The notes beneath the pieces are model-generated. The model was not told where the DNA came from and ran no database searches. It saw only the letters and a list, made by a program, of their open reading frames with translations. 63,100 nt of DNA from Fulvivirga marina (GTDB lineage: Bacteria > Bacteroidota > Bacteroidia > Cytophagales > Cyclobacteriaceae), in NCBI RefSeq assembly GCF_016775155.1, contig NZ_JAEUGD010000003.1:50681-113780 (forward strand), given 5' to 3'. Each line of letters begins with the position of its first letter. Positions within the stretch are counted from its first letter, which is position 1. The translations under genes were made by a program, and so were the position numbers. This document shows positions 8,403 to 17,151 of the stretch, one piece after another.

Positions 8403-11360
8403 ATGTTTAATAATTACCGCTGGCGGTACATGGTATCGCTATTCCTTATGGTTTCTGCATCCAGTGCATATGCACAGGATGGAAAGCCAGACAAACCGAT
8501 CAAAAAGGGGATTGACAAACAAGTCAGGTTTGAAGCAAATCAAGCCAGAATGACTGACGTTGATCAGCTTTTCAAAACACACCTTAATACCAGAGAGCAG
8601 GATGAGTTAAGGGTAAAGCGGGCCTTTGTTGACAAACTTGGCTTTGAGCATACCCGATATCAGCAGTTCTATAAAGGAATCAAAGTAGAGTTTGGTGCAT
8701 ATATCGTTCATTCAAAGGACGGTGTAGTGAGCTCGATGAATGGAGACTTCAAAGAGGTTAAGGAGGTAAATACTACTCCTTCACTTTCCAGCGAAGCTGC
8801 TTTTGGTAGTGCATTAAGTCATGTTGGGGCCAAGGAGTACTTGTGGCAGGATAGTCAGAATGCTCGGGTAATAAACTATGAAAAGCCTCAGGGAGAACTA
8901 GTGATTCTTGATAGCAGACTAGCTTACAAATTTGATGTATACGCTACTAAGCCATTATACAGAGCTGATGTTTATATTGATGCTCAGTCTGGGGAGTTCA
9001 TTATGGAAAACAAGAGAATCCATCATGCTAATACTCCTGCAACAGGTACCAGTCTTTACAATGGAACAGTTTCGTTTACAGCTGATAGTTATACTGGAGG
9101 GTACCGTTTGCGTCAGACAGCTGATGGAAATGGTATTGAGACCTATGATTTGAATAATGGAACAAATTATAACAATGCTTCCGATATAACCAGTAGTTCA
9201 ACTTCATTTACAGGAAATGCTACAGGGGTACAGGCTCACTACGGTGCGGAACAAACTTATAAGTATTTTTTCCAAGAACATGGAAGAAACTCTTATAATG
9301 GAAGTGGCGCTGTTATTCGGTCTTATGTTAGCTATTCAACAAACTATGTTAACGCATTTTGGGATGGTAGCAGAATGACATACGGTGATGGTGATGGAAC
9401 GAACTATGGTCCTTTAGTATCATTAGATATTTGCGGGCATGAAGTGACTCACGGAGTTACCGAGTATACCTCTAATCTTGTATACAGCTACGAATCAGGA
9501 GCAATGAACGAATCACTTTCCGATATTTTCGGCGAATCAATTGAGCAGTTTGCGACTGGAAGTAATGACTGGATAATGGGTGATGATATTGGTGCAGGTG
9601 GTAGTGGAGGAGCTATCCGCTCACTAAGCAACCCTAATGCATTCAGTGACCCTGATACTTACAAGGGTTCATTCTGGTACAGCGGTTCTGGTGACAATGG
9701 TGGAGTACACACGAATAGTGGTGTGATGAACCACTGGTTCTACATTTTGTCAGTAGGTAAGTCTGGTACAAATGATAATGGCGACGCTTATAGCGTAACA
9801 GGAATTGGCATTGCGAAGGCTCAGCAAATCGCGTATAGAATGAATGCTACCTATTTTACATCTAACTCGAACTATAACGATGCCAGGCAGTATGGAATAC
9901 AAGCTGCTATTGATTTATATGGAGCAGACTCTCCTGAGCATATAGCTACACAAAATGCATGGTATGCTGTAGGTCTAGGAAATGAGTATGGTAATAGCAC
10001 TCCTCCTACCTGCGCTACAGGTACTGTTACTTTGACTTTAGTTTTTGATAATTATCCTGAAGAAACCAGTTGGACTCTGACAAATAGCTCTGGTACTACT
10101 GTAGCTTCCGGAGGAACTTATGGTTCTGAACCAGATGGCTCAACTCTAACTGAGACCTTCAATTTAGCTGCAGGTGATTACACCTTTACTATCAATGATA
10201 GCTATGGAGACGGAATTTGCTGCTCTTATGGTAATGGGTCTTATACTTTGACTGATAATGGAAGTGGAGAGACTTTGGCCAGTGGAGGTAGTTTTGGATC
10301 TTCGGATCAGGCAAATATTTGCGTTGATGGTGGAGGAAGTGCTGATACAGAAGCTCCTACAGCTCCGGGCTCTTTGGTAGCGTCAGGTATTACCAGTTCA
10401 AGCGCAACATTGACCTGGAATGCATCCACTGACAATGTTGGTGTTACGGGCTATGATGTTTACTTAGGAGGATCATTAGTGAATTCTACTACAAGCACCT
10501 CTTATAACTTAACCGGTTTGGCGGCTACGACTTCTTATACTGCTTCAGTGCGAGCAAAGGATGCAGCCGGAAATACTTCGACTGCAAGTACTGTAACGTT
10601 TACAACTGATAGTGGTGGTACACCTGTTACGTATTGTGCATCTCAAGGCAACAATGTGACTGATGAATGGATAGACCTCGTTAGCTTAGGCTCTATCAAC
10701 AATGCTACAGGGGCAAATGGAGGTTATGGTGATTTTACTAGCCTTAGTACTGACCTTGCCAGGGGTAACAGCTATACTATAAACTTTAGTGCAGGTTTTG
10801 CAAGCACAAGCTACACTGAGTACTGGAGTGTATGGGTTGATTTTAATCAGGATGGTGACTTTAATGATTCAGGAGAACAAGTGGCTACTGGTTCATCAAG
10901 CAGCAGCGCTACATTATCAGGAACAGTAGCAGTTCCTGCTTCTGCAGCTCTCGGATCAACAAGAATGAGGGTTTCAATGAAGTATAACTCTGCACCATCA
11001 TCTTGTGGAAGCTTTACTTATGGAGAAGTTGAGGATTATACAGTTAACATTACTAACACTTTTGCCGGAGTGGCTACTCTTGGAGGTGATAGCAATGCAG
11101 AGCCTTTGGGTAATGAAGTCCCTAAGCCTTACTTTGTTGCTCACCCTAACCCTGCCAAAGAAGTAGTTGAAATAGCTATTTCTGAAGAGGCAAGAGGATA
11201 TGATCTGAAAATGATGACCCTGAATGGTGTTGTTGTTAAGGATATTAAATCTACTGATGCCAATGTGAGAATCAACATGGCTAACCTGCCTCAAGGTGTT
11301 TATATTCTTTCTATGAAAACAGCCAGAGAAGTAGTAAATACCAAGATCATTAAAGAGTAA
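8403..11360 (+). CDS. Secreted M4 (thermolysin-type) metalloprotease with T9SS sorting domain
   Basis: The 985-residue prepro-protease has this order: signal peptide to about residue 24 (SSAYAQ); an FTP-like and PepSY propeptide (about 40-205); an M4 catalytic domain (about 215-530) with HEVTH at 346-350 and Glu370 in GAMNESLSD completing the zinc site, plus a later HTNSGVMNHWFY with the catalytic His; a Gly/Ser-rich beta domain with paired Cys (GICCSYGNGS); a fibronectin type III domain; a GEVED domain (FTYGEVEDYTVNI); and a C-terminal type A sorting domain ending MKTAREVVNTKIIKE. It is therefore probably exported by Sec, passed through T9SS, and released or attached outside the cell. A close paralogue follows in tandem. 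The start shares the unusual N-terminus NNYRWRYMVSLFL with that paralogue. Confidence 0.95.
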   Translation: MFNNYRWRYMVSLFLMVSASSAYAQDGKPDKPIKKGIDKQVRFEANQARMTDVDQLFKTHLNTREQDELRVKRAFVDKLGFEHTRYQQFYKGIKVEFGAYIVHSKDGVVSSMNGDFKEVKEVNTTPSLSSEAAFGSALSHVGAKEYLWQDSQNARVINYEKPQGELVILDSRLAYKFDVYATKPLYRADVYIDAQSGEFIMENKRIHHANTPATGTSLYNGTVSFTADSYTGGYRLRQTADGNGIETYDLNNGTNYNNASDITSSSTSFTGNATGVQAHYGAEQTYKYFFQEHGRNSYNGSGAVIRSYVSYSTNYVNAFWDGSRMTYGDGDGTNYGPLVSLDICGHEVTHGVTEYTSNLVYSYESGAMNESLSDIFGESIEQFATGSNDWIMGDDIGAGGSGGAIRSLSNPNAFSDPDTYKGSFWYSGSGDNGGVHTNSGVMNHWFYILSVGKSGTNDNGDAYSVTGIGIAKAQQIAYRMNATYFTSNSNYNDARQYGIQAAIDLYGADSPEHIATQNAWYAVGLGNEYGNSTPPTCATGTVTLTLVFDNYPEETSWTLTNSSGTTVASGGTYGSEPDGSTLTETFNLAAGDYTFTINDSYGDGICCSYGNGSYTLTDNGSGETLASGGSFGSSDQANICVDGGGSADTEAPTAPGSLVASGITSSSATLTWNASTDNVGVTGYDVYLGGSLVNSTTSTSYNLTGLAATTSYTASVRAKDAAGNTSTASTVTFTTDSGGTPVTYCASQGNNVTDEWIDLVSLGSINNATGANGGYGDFTSLSTDLARGNSYTINFSAGFASTSYTEYWSVWVDFNQDGDFNDSGEQVATGSSSSSATLSGTVAVPASAALGSTRMRVSMKYNSAPSSCGSFTYGEVEDYTVNITNTFAGVATLGGDSNAEPLGNEVPKPYFVAHPNPAKEVVEIAISEEARGYDLKMMTLNGVVVKDIKSTDANVRINMANLPQGVYILSMKTAREVVNTKIIKE

Positions 11361-11380
11361 TTGGTTTTTATAATTAACGG

Positions 11381-11417
11381 AAAAAGGGGAGCGTTATTAA
11401 CGCTCCCCTTTTTTGTT
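11381..11417 (+). terminator. Terminator after first M4 protease
   Basis: Bases 11381-11395 and 11399-11413 form a perfect 15-bp stem around ATT, with G/C-rich middle and T-rich 3' arm. It lies 20 bp after the protease stop and separates the two paralogues transcriptionally. Confidence 0.9.
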
Positions 11418-11583
11418 AAGCCTCAATCTGTTAGCCAACGCAGCTAACTGTTGGAGGGATTCGAAAAAAAAATATATTTCTGATTTATTGTGAAATTCGT
11501 TGTTTCAGAGTCCTGTGAAGGGATGAACGACAATAAATCATTCATTTTCTGGTAGTTGTGAGAAGGTCGATTCTTTACTTTGA

Positions 11584-11614
11584 TTGAAAAGCCAAATAAT
11601 ATTTGGTATACTTG
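11584..11614 (+). promoter_or_regulatory. Promoter of second M4 protease
   Basis: TTG at 11584-11586, a 20-nt spacer and TATACTTG at 11607-11614 match the Bacteroidota promoter with one substitution. Initiation would leave about 30 nt of leader before the ATG at 11652. The flanking block GAAAAGCCAAATAATATTTG is shared with the first protease, so promoter and leader were duplicated together with the gene. Confidence 0.6.
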
Positions 11615-11651
11615 CGACAAAGTAAATTTTCAACCTAACCCAATTTGTAAT

Positions 11652-14630
11652 ATGTTACACAACTACCGCTGGCGGTATGTGGTATCGCTATTTTTAATTT
11701 TTTCCACCTGCGGAGTATATGCGCAGAAGCCAGGAAAGGATTCACCTTCTAAAGTCAAGAGCGCCTACCGACAAGTCAAATTTCAGGAAAATCAAATGAG
11801 ACGTATGTCTGAGGTTGGTCAGGTTTTTAAAGAGCACCTTAATACACGTACGCAGGACGAGCTAAGAGTGAAGAAGGCAATGACCGACAAACTTGGCTAT
11901 GAACATACCAGGTTTCAACAGTTTTATAAGGGAGTAAAAGTCGAGTTTGGTACGTATATCGTTCACTCCAAAGAAGGTGTTATTCACTCCATGAATGGAG
12001 ACTATAAGAAAGTCGAGGATATTAATGTTTCTCCATCATTATCTCAGGAGACTGCTTTAACAAAAGCCATGAGACACATTGGGGCCTCTAAATATTTGTG
12101 GGAAAATCGTCAGGAGGCTAAGATGATCAACTACGAAAAGCCGCAGGGCGAGTTGGTAATTCTTAATAATAAGCTTGCATATAAATTTGACATTTATGCT
12201 TTAAAGCCCATAAGTAGAGACTATGTTTATGTAGATGCTAATACCGGTAAAGTTTTGTTTAAGAACGCACTTATTCACCATGCTGATGCTGTAGGAACAG
12301 CCTCAACAAGGTATAGCGGTAGTAGATCGATACATACTGATAGCTATTCAGGAGGCTATAGGTTAAGAGATTACAGCAGGGGTCAAGGCATTGAGACTTA
12401 TGACATGAATATGGGGATTAATTATAACAGTGCTGCTGACTTTGCTGATAGTGACAACAACTGGACGTCTGGTGAGTGGAATAATAGTGCAAAAGATAAT
12501 GCTGCTTTGGATGCTCACTGGGGGGCTGAAATGACCTATGACTATTTTAATACAACGTTTAACAGAAACAGCTTTGATAATGCTGGCGCTAAAATTAAAA
12601 GCTATGTTCACTTTGACCTTGTAGAATACGGTTACCCTAGTAATGACAATGCTTTCTGGGATGGCAGTCGTATGACCTATGGAGATGGAACCAGTCTTGA
12701 TCCTTTGACGACCATTGACATTGCTGCGCATGAGATTGGTCACGCTGTATGTACATATTCTGCAGACTTAGTCTACTCTAATGAGTCAGGGGCAATGAAT
12801 GAAGGTTTTAGTGATATTTGGGCTGCTTGTGTGGAGTATTTTGCTGCTCCAGAGAAAAATACATGGGTGCTGGGAGAGGATCTTGGTACAACAGTGCGTT
12901 CTCTTGAAAACCCTAAAGCTGCGAATCAACCTGATACCTACAATGGAACGAACTGGTACACAGGGTCAGCTGATAATGGAGGAGTTCATACGAACAGCGG
13001 TGTTTTGAACCATTGGTTCTATATTTTGTCAGTAGGAAAATCTGCAACTAACGATAAGGGTGATAGCTATAATGTTTCGGGAGTGGGGATAGAGAAAGCA
13101 GCTGAAATTGCTTACCGTTTAGAGACAGTATATCTCTCTTCTAATTCTGACTATGCTGATGCACGTCAGTATGGTATCCAGGCTGCGGAGGATCTTTACG
13201 GAGCAGATTCTCCTGAGGCAATAGCAACTCAAAATGCATGGTATGCTGTAGGTATAGGTTCGGAGTATGCAGGCCCTCCCAGTTGTGCAACTGGCAACAT
13301 CACCTTGTCTTTGACGTTCGATAATTACCCTAAGGAAACAAGCTGGACGCTGATTAACAGTAGTGGTTCAACTGTGGCTTCCGGAGGAACATATGATTCA
13401 CAGCCTAAGGGCTCTACAATAATAGAAACCTTTAATCTGGTAGCCGGTGATTATACTTTTACAATCAATGATGCTTATGGTGATGGTATTTGCTGTTCTT
13501 ATGGTAATGGTTCTTATACCCTTACAGATAATGGTGCAGGTGCTACTATAGCCAGTGGAGGAAGTTTCGGCTCTTCGGAATCTGTTAATATATGTGTAGA
13601 AGGTGGAGCTGTTGATACACAGGCACCTACCGCTCCAGGTTCACTTGCAGCTTCAAATATTTCTGTTAGCGGTGCTACACTAAGTTGGAGTGCATCATCT
13701 GATAATGTAGGAGTTACTGAGTATGATGTTTACCTTGGAGGTACTTTGCAAGGCACTACTGTAGGTACTTCCTATAACCTGACAGGTTTGTTAGCAGCAA
13801 CCTCATACACTGCTTCAGTTCGCGCCAAAGATGCTGCTGGAAATATATCCTCAGCCAGCTCTGTATCATTTACGACAAGTGAAGACACTACGCCGGTAGA
13901 ATATTGTACCACTCAGGGTAATAATGTGAATTATGAGTGGATTGACCTTGTAAGCCTGGGTTCAATATCTAATTCTACAGCTGCAAATGGTGGATATGGG
14001 GATTTTACCAGCATGAGTACAAACGTTGCGAGAGGTGGTAGTTATACAATCAATTTCAGCGCAGGCTTTGCCGGCTCAAGCTATACTGAATACTGGAAGG
14101 TTTGGATAGACTTTAATCAAGATGGTGATTTTGTGGATTCAGGAGAAGAAGTGGTTTCGGGTTCATCGAGCAGTAGTGGTAGTTTGTCAGGTACAATCAA
14201 CGTTCCTTCCTCTGCATCTCTGGGTTCAACAAGAATGAGGGTTTCTATGAAGTATAATGCAGCACCTTCATCATGCGGTAGTTTCTCTTATGGGGAAGTT
14301 GAAGACTATACAGTAAACATTACTAATTCATTTGCTGGTGTGGCCACCCTTGGTGGGAATGGTAAAGCAGAGAAGCTTGGTGATGAGTCTCCTATGCAAT
14401 ACTTTGTTGCACGTCCTAATCCGGTTAAGGATATAGTCGAGGTAGCTATTGCTGAGCATGCAGAAGGGTATAGTTTGAAGATGATGACACTGAATGGTAT
14501 GCTTGTTAAAGAGATTGAATTTGCTGGCGCTAATGTGAGGATCGATATGACAGGTCTCCCGTCGGGGGTTTATATTATGTCTATGAAAACGCCGAGAGAG
14601 GTCGTGAATAAAAAGGTTATTAAAGAATAA
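11652..14630 (+). CDS. Secreted M4 metalloprotease with T9SS sorting domain (tandem paralogue)
   Basis: The start is placed at 11652 because MLHNYRWRYVVSLFL aligns with the first residues of the upstream paralogue; the 24 codons before it are the duplicated promoter and leader. The 992-residue product repeats the same architecture: signal peptide (CGVYAQ), FTP/PepSY propeptide, M4 domain with HEIGH at 360-364 and Glu384 in GAMNEGFSD, the GICCSYGNGS beta domain, FN3, GEVED and a type A C-terminal sorting domain. The catalytic half has diverged more than the C-terminal accessory domains, and it carries an insertion around SDNNWTSGEWNNSAKDN. This suggests different substrate preference, which is inference. 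Confidence 0.95.
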   Translation: MLHNYRWRYVVSLFLIFSTCGVYAQKPGKDSPSKVKSAYRQVKFQENQMRRMSEVGQVFKEHLNTRTQDELRVKKAMTDKLGYEHTRFQQFYKGVKVEFGTYIVHSKEGVIHSMNGDYKKVEDINVSPSLSQETALTKAMRHIGASKYLWENRQEAKMINYEKPQGELVILNNKLAYKFDIYALKPISRDYVYVDANTGKVLFKNALIHHADAVGTASTRYSGSRSIHTDSYSGGYRLRDYSRGQGIETYDMNMGINYNSAADFADSDNNWTSGEWNNSAKDNAALDAHWGAEMTYDYFNTTFNRNSFDNAGAKIKSYVHFDLVEYGYPSNDNAFWDGSRMTYGDGTSLDPLTTIDIAAHEIGHAVCTYSADLVYSNESGAMNEGFSDIWAACVEYFAAPEKNTWVLGEDLGTTVRSLENPKAANQPDTYNGTNWYTGSADNGGVHTNSGVLNHWFYILSVGKSATNDKGDSYNVSGVGIEKAAEIAYRLETVYLSSNSDYADARQYGIQAAEDLYGADSPEAIATQNAWYAVGIGSEYAGPPSCATGNITLSLTFDNYPKETSWTLINSSGSTVASGGTYDSQPKGSTIIETFNLVAGDYTFTINDAYGDGICCSYGNGSYTLTDNGAGATIASGGSFGSSESVNICVEGGAVDTQAPTAPGSLAASNISVSGATLSWSASSDNVGVTEYDVYLGGTLQGTTVGTSYNLTGLLAATSYTASVRAKDAAGNISSASSVSFTTSEDTTPVEYCTTQGNNVNYEWIDLVSLGSISNSTAANGGYGDFTSMSTNVARGGSYTINFSAGFAGSSYTEYWKVWIDFNQDGDFVDSGEEVVSGSSSSSGSLSGTINVPSSASLGSTRMRVSMKYNAAPSSCGSFSYGEVEDYTVNITNSFAGVATLGGNGKAEKLGDESPMQYFVARPNPVKDIVEVAIAEHAEGYSLKMMTLNGMLVKEIEFAGANVRIDMTGLPSGVYIMSMKTPREVVNKKVIKE

Positions 14631-14687
14631 TCGATTTTGACTTGTCCTTAATAAACATTACAGTTTTTATAAGGATAAATAATTATT

Positions 14688-14719
14688 TAGCATCGGGGCC
14701 TACCTCGATGCTATTTTTT
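14688..14719 (+). terminator. Terminator after second M4 protease
   Basis: TAGCATCG (14688-14695) pairs with CGATGCTA (14706-14713), followed by TTTTTT, about 58 bp after the stop. Confidence 0.8.
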
Positions 14720-14734
14720 GGTTTATAGGGTTTA

Positions 14735-15374
14735 ATTTGAATAGATTTGATATTGCCTTTTCAGGACAATCTGTAGATGATTGGCCTTCATGATAGCCAA
14801 TAACCCGTCTCTACCTACTCCAATTTCTTTAAGCTCATCGTATAGCAGATGATATAGTTTTCGGGTGCTGATCCGCGGCATTCTCATTCTTACTTTTTCA
14901 ATGATTTCTAAAGCCTGGCTGGCTATCTGTTGCTTGTGCTTTGTTCTTTTAACGGCTCGATAATAGACCTATCTATTTACCCCCAACAGCCTACAGGCAT
15001 AGGTTATTCCTTTTGTTTAATCTTGAATCGATCAACTGTTGAGGTAAGGACTTTTTTCTGATAGGCACTTTAAGCTGTTCTTCAGCGATATCAATCATCA
15101 TATCAAAGATGATAGCTTTCCGGTTCCTTCTCCAGAGAGTTTTTTTGTTTCTCTAGTAACCGGATTTTGCTTCCAACTCTAATAACTTTTGTTCAGGTGT
15201 TTTTTCCAAACTAAGGTGAGATTTGTTGTCCCAATCTAAGCTGCCATATTTTCTTTGAGCAGCATTCAGGCCTAATTCACCACTCTCGGCCTCTCGGACA
15301 ACCTGAATTTTAAAAGCATAGCTGTAATCTCGCTGAGTTCGCTTAACATACTGAGGGTCATTCTTCTTTTTCAT
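14735..15374 (-). pseudogene. Degenerate IS3-family insertion sequence (orfA/orfB remnant)
   Basis: The only open piece is the first 73 codons of an IS3 orfA (15153-15374; MKKKNDPQYVKRTQRDYSYA, a transposase_8 helix-turn-helix start). Reading on through other frames recovers the rest of orfA: RLLEKQKNSLEKE and, after another frame change, FDMMIDIAEEQLKVPIRKK. The 5' part of orfB follows: ACRLLGVNR, an in-frame stop, VYYRAVKRTKH, then the HTH_21-like RMPRISTRKLYHLLYDEL and VGRDGLLAIMKANH. It stops before any DDE integrase core. No terminal inverted repeats or target duplication are evident. It is therefore a truncated, frameshifted, immobile remnant inserted between the M4 protease and the glutaminyl cyclase gene. 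Confidence 0.85.
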
Positions 15375-15425
15375 AACGTCACTTTTTGTGTAACGCTATT
15401 TCAGGACGGGACAAAGGTCAAATTA

Positions 15426-15461
15426 AAAAGGGAGCCTGGTTCATCGGGCTCCCTTTTCTTT
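15426..15461. terminator. Terminator of glutaminyl cyclase-like gene
   Basis: AAAAGGGAGCC (15426-15436) and GGCTCCCTTTT (15447-15457) form an 11-bp stem just beyond the stop of the minus-strand gene. Reading on the minus strand, the hairpin ends in TTTT. It could work in both directions. Confidence 0.75.
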
Positions 15462-15475
15462 TTTAGATAACGTGT

Positions 15476-16489
15476 TTACTCATAGTAAATCACGGCCATG
15501 GTTGTTTGTCCCACTGCTTTCAACGTTTCTTTGCTAATGATCTCCATATCATCTTTGTGAGAATGATGGAAATCCCCAAAGTATCCATTTACTGGGTCGA
15601 AGTGAACAATGTCAACCATAGGAATTTTGGCATACTCATTCACAAAAACGTGATCATCAGTTATGCCGCCAGGCTGCTTTCTAATGAAGTAATTTGAGAA
15701 CCCGAGCTTTTCAGCTCTACTCCATACTTTTTCAACGATAGACCTAGCATAATACAGTGAGCTTTCTTCCATTGGGAACTGGGCGTATTTAGCTCCTACC
15801 ATGTCAAAAAGTATTCCGTAATATGCTGAATAGTTTTTGTCATGCTTGTTTTTTGACCAATATTGCGAACCAAGGCACCACCAACTGTCAAGGTTTGCTG
15901 GCGGCTCAATCTTTTGCCCATTGTTTAGCTCTCCCCAGTCTTCTCCATCAAATAAAATTATGTCTATGCCTACATCGGGGGCACTGTTTTTACTTAGTAC
16001 ACGACCAATTTCCAATAAAATGCCTACTCCGCTAGCGCCATCGTTAGCCCCGGCAATAGGCTCATTAGGGCGCTCAAGATCTTTGTCCGCGAATGGTCGC
16101 GAATCCCAGTGTGAAGCCAGTAGGATTCTTTTTCTTTTTTCAGGGTAAAATGAGGCAATAATATTTCTAAGGTTCAGGGACTGATTGTCAAATGTGGTAG
16201 CTTCAAAGTCCTGTGTTTGAACCTTGGCGCCGTATGCCTTAAATTTATTAATAAAATATTCACCTGCCTGCCTATGTGCTGGTGTATTGGGGACTCTTGG
16301 GCCAAACTCTACTTGTCTTTTAACGAACTGATAAGCTGAGTCAGCGTTGAAATTAGGAACTTGAACAGTTTTTTCTTCTATGGTGGTGTGAGTTTCTTTT
16401 TTCTTGTTGCTGTCGCAGGCTATAAGTATTAATAACGAGGAGGCAAATAATAAGCTTAGATAATGCTTGGGCTTGTTTTTTATAACCAT
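15476..16489 (-). CDS. Glutaminyl-peptide cyclotransferase-like M28 lipoprotein
   Basis: The 337-residue product has a lipoprotein signal with LILIAC, lipid attachment at the Cys near residue 25. The mature part matches the M28-fold glutaminyl cyclases: SHWDSRPFADKD, AGANDGASGVGILLEI, ILFDGEDWGE, WWCLGSQYW and DDHVFVN, which hold the zinc ligands and acidic catalytic residues. Such enzymes convert N-terminal Gln of exported proteins to pyroglutamate in the periplasm. An aminopeptidase activity cannot be excluded from sequence alone. It is transcribed divergently from rimP. Confidence 0.85.
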   Translation of the reverse strand: MVIKNKPKHYLSLLFASSLLILIACDSNKKKETHTTIEEKTVQVPNFNADSAYQFVKRQVEFGPRVPNTPAHRQAGEYFINKFKAYGAKVQTQDFEATTFDNQSLNLRNIIASFYPEKRKRILLASHWDSRPFADKDLERPNEPIAGANDGASGVGILLEIGRVLSKNSAPDVGIDIILFDGEDWGELNNGQKIEPPANLDSWWCLGSQYWSKNKHDKNYSAYYGILFDMVGAKYAQFPMEESSLYYARSIVEKVWSRAEKLGFSNYFIRKQPGGITDDHVFVNEYAKIPMVDIVHFDPVNGYFGDFHHSHKDDMEIISKETLKAVGQTTMAVIYYE

Positions 16490-16579
16490 TAATAAATCTA
16501 TTTAGATACAAAGGGCTAAAATAATGATATAATTTCTTAACAACGGAAAAGTTTTGTTATTAGTTTGTTTGAGAGATAG

Positions 16580-16610
16580 TTTGTAAAGCAAATAAATTGC
16601 TGTAAATTTG
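16580..16610 (+). promoter_or_regulatory. Consensus promoter of the rimP-nusA-infB operon
   Basis: TTTG at 16580-16583, a 19-nt spacer and TAAATTTG at 16603-16610 match the Bacteroidota promoter exactly. Initiation around 16616 would give a leader of about 60 nt before rimP. Confidence 0.8.
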
Positions 16611-16635
16611 CAATTGAAAATAGAAAATTAGTTCT

Positions 16636-16660
16636 GAGGGGACAAAAGTCCCCTCTTTTT
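16636..16660 (+). promoter_or_regulatory. Terminator-like hairpin in the rimP-nusA-infB leader (possible attenuator)
   Basis: GAGGGGAC (16636-16643), loop AAAA, GTCCCCTC (16648-16655) and a TTTTT run form a complete Rho-independent terminator shape. It lies between the promoter and the rimP ATG at 16677. No gene ends on the plus strand upstream, so it cannot serve as a gene terminator. Premature termination controlled by NusA or another factor is a plausible reading. Confidence 0.65.
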
Positions 16661-16676
16661 ATATTCTTTTTTCACT

Positions 16677-17144
16677 ATGAATTTACAGGAACAGGTAGCG
16701 AAAATTGCAGAAAATAATTTGTCTGACAAGAATCATTTTCTTGTGGATGTGGTTATTTCTTCTTCAAAGGGACCTAAAAAAGTGCTGGTTTTGTTAGATG
16801 GTGACCAGGGTGTTACAATTGATGATTGTGCAGATCTGAGCCGTGCCATCGGAAACGAGCTGGAAGAAAAAGGTTTGATCGAAGAAGCCTTTAGGTTAGA
16901 AGTTTCTTCTCCAGGAGTTGATTATCCCCTACAATCAATCAGGCAATACAAGAAAAACATTGATAGAAGTGTGAAGGTAATTCCAAAGGAGGGGAAAGAG
17001 GTTAAAGGTATTTTGAAATCTGCAGACGAAACCAAAATTGTAGTTGATCAAGAAGTGAAAAAGGGAAAAAAAACAGAGTATAAAGAGGTAGAAATACCTT
17101 TGTCAGAAATTAACAAAACTATAGTTCAGATTTCATTTAAATAA
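16677..17144 (+). CDS. rimP: Ribosome maturation factor RimP
   Basis: The 155-residue product assists maturation of the 30S ribosomal subunit. Family signs are the N-terminal LFLVDVVISSSKGPKKVLVLLDGDQGVTIDDCADLSR-type region (here with DGDQGVTIDDCADLSRAIG), the EVSSPGVDYPL motif and a C-terminal small SH3-like part. It is the first gene of the conserved rimP-nusA-infB cluster; nusA begins 7 bp after its stop. Confidence 0.95.
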   Translation: MNLQEQVAKIAENNLSDKNHFLVDVVISSSKGPKKVLVLLDGDQGVTIDDCADLSRAIGNELEEKGLIEEAFRLEVSSPGVDYPLQSIRQYKKNIDRSVKVIPKEGKEVKGILKSADETKIVVDQEVKKGKKTEYKEVEIPLSEINKTIVQISFK

Positions 17145-17151
17145 AAGAAAA

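Noticed and set aside
12363-12743. 126-codon antisense frame inside the second M4 protease
   Set aside because: Overlaps the conserved catalytic domain; no protein-like features.
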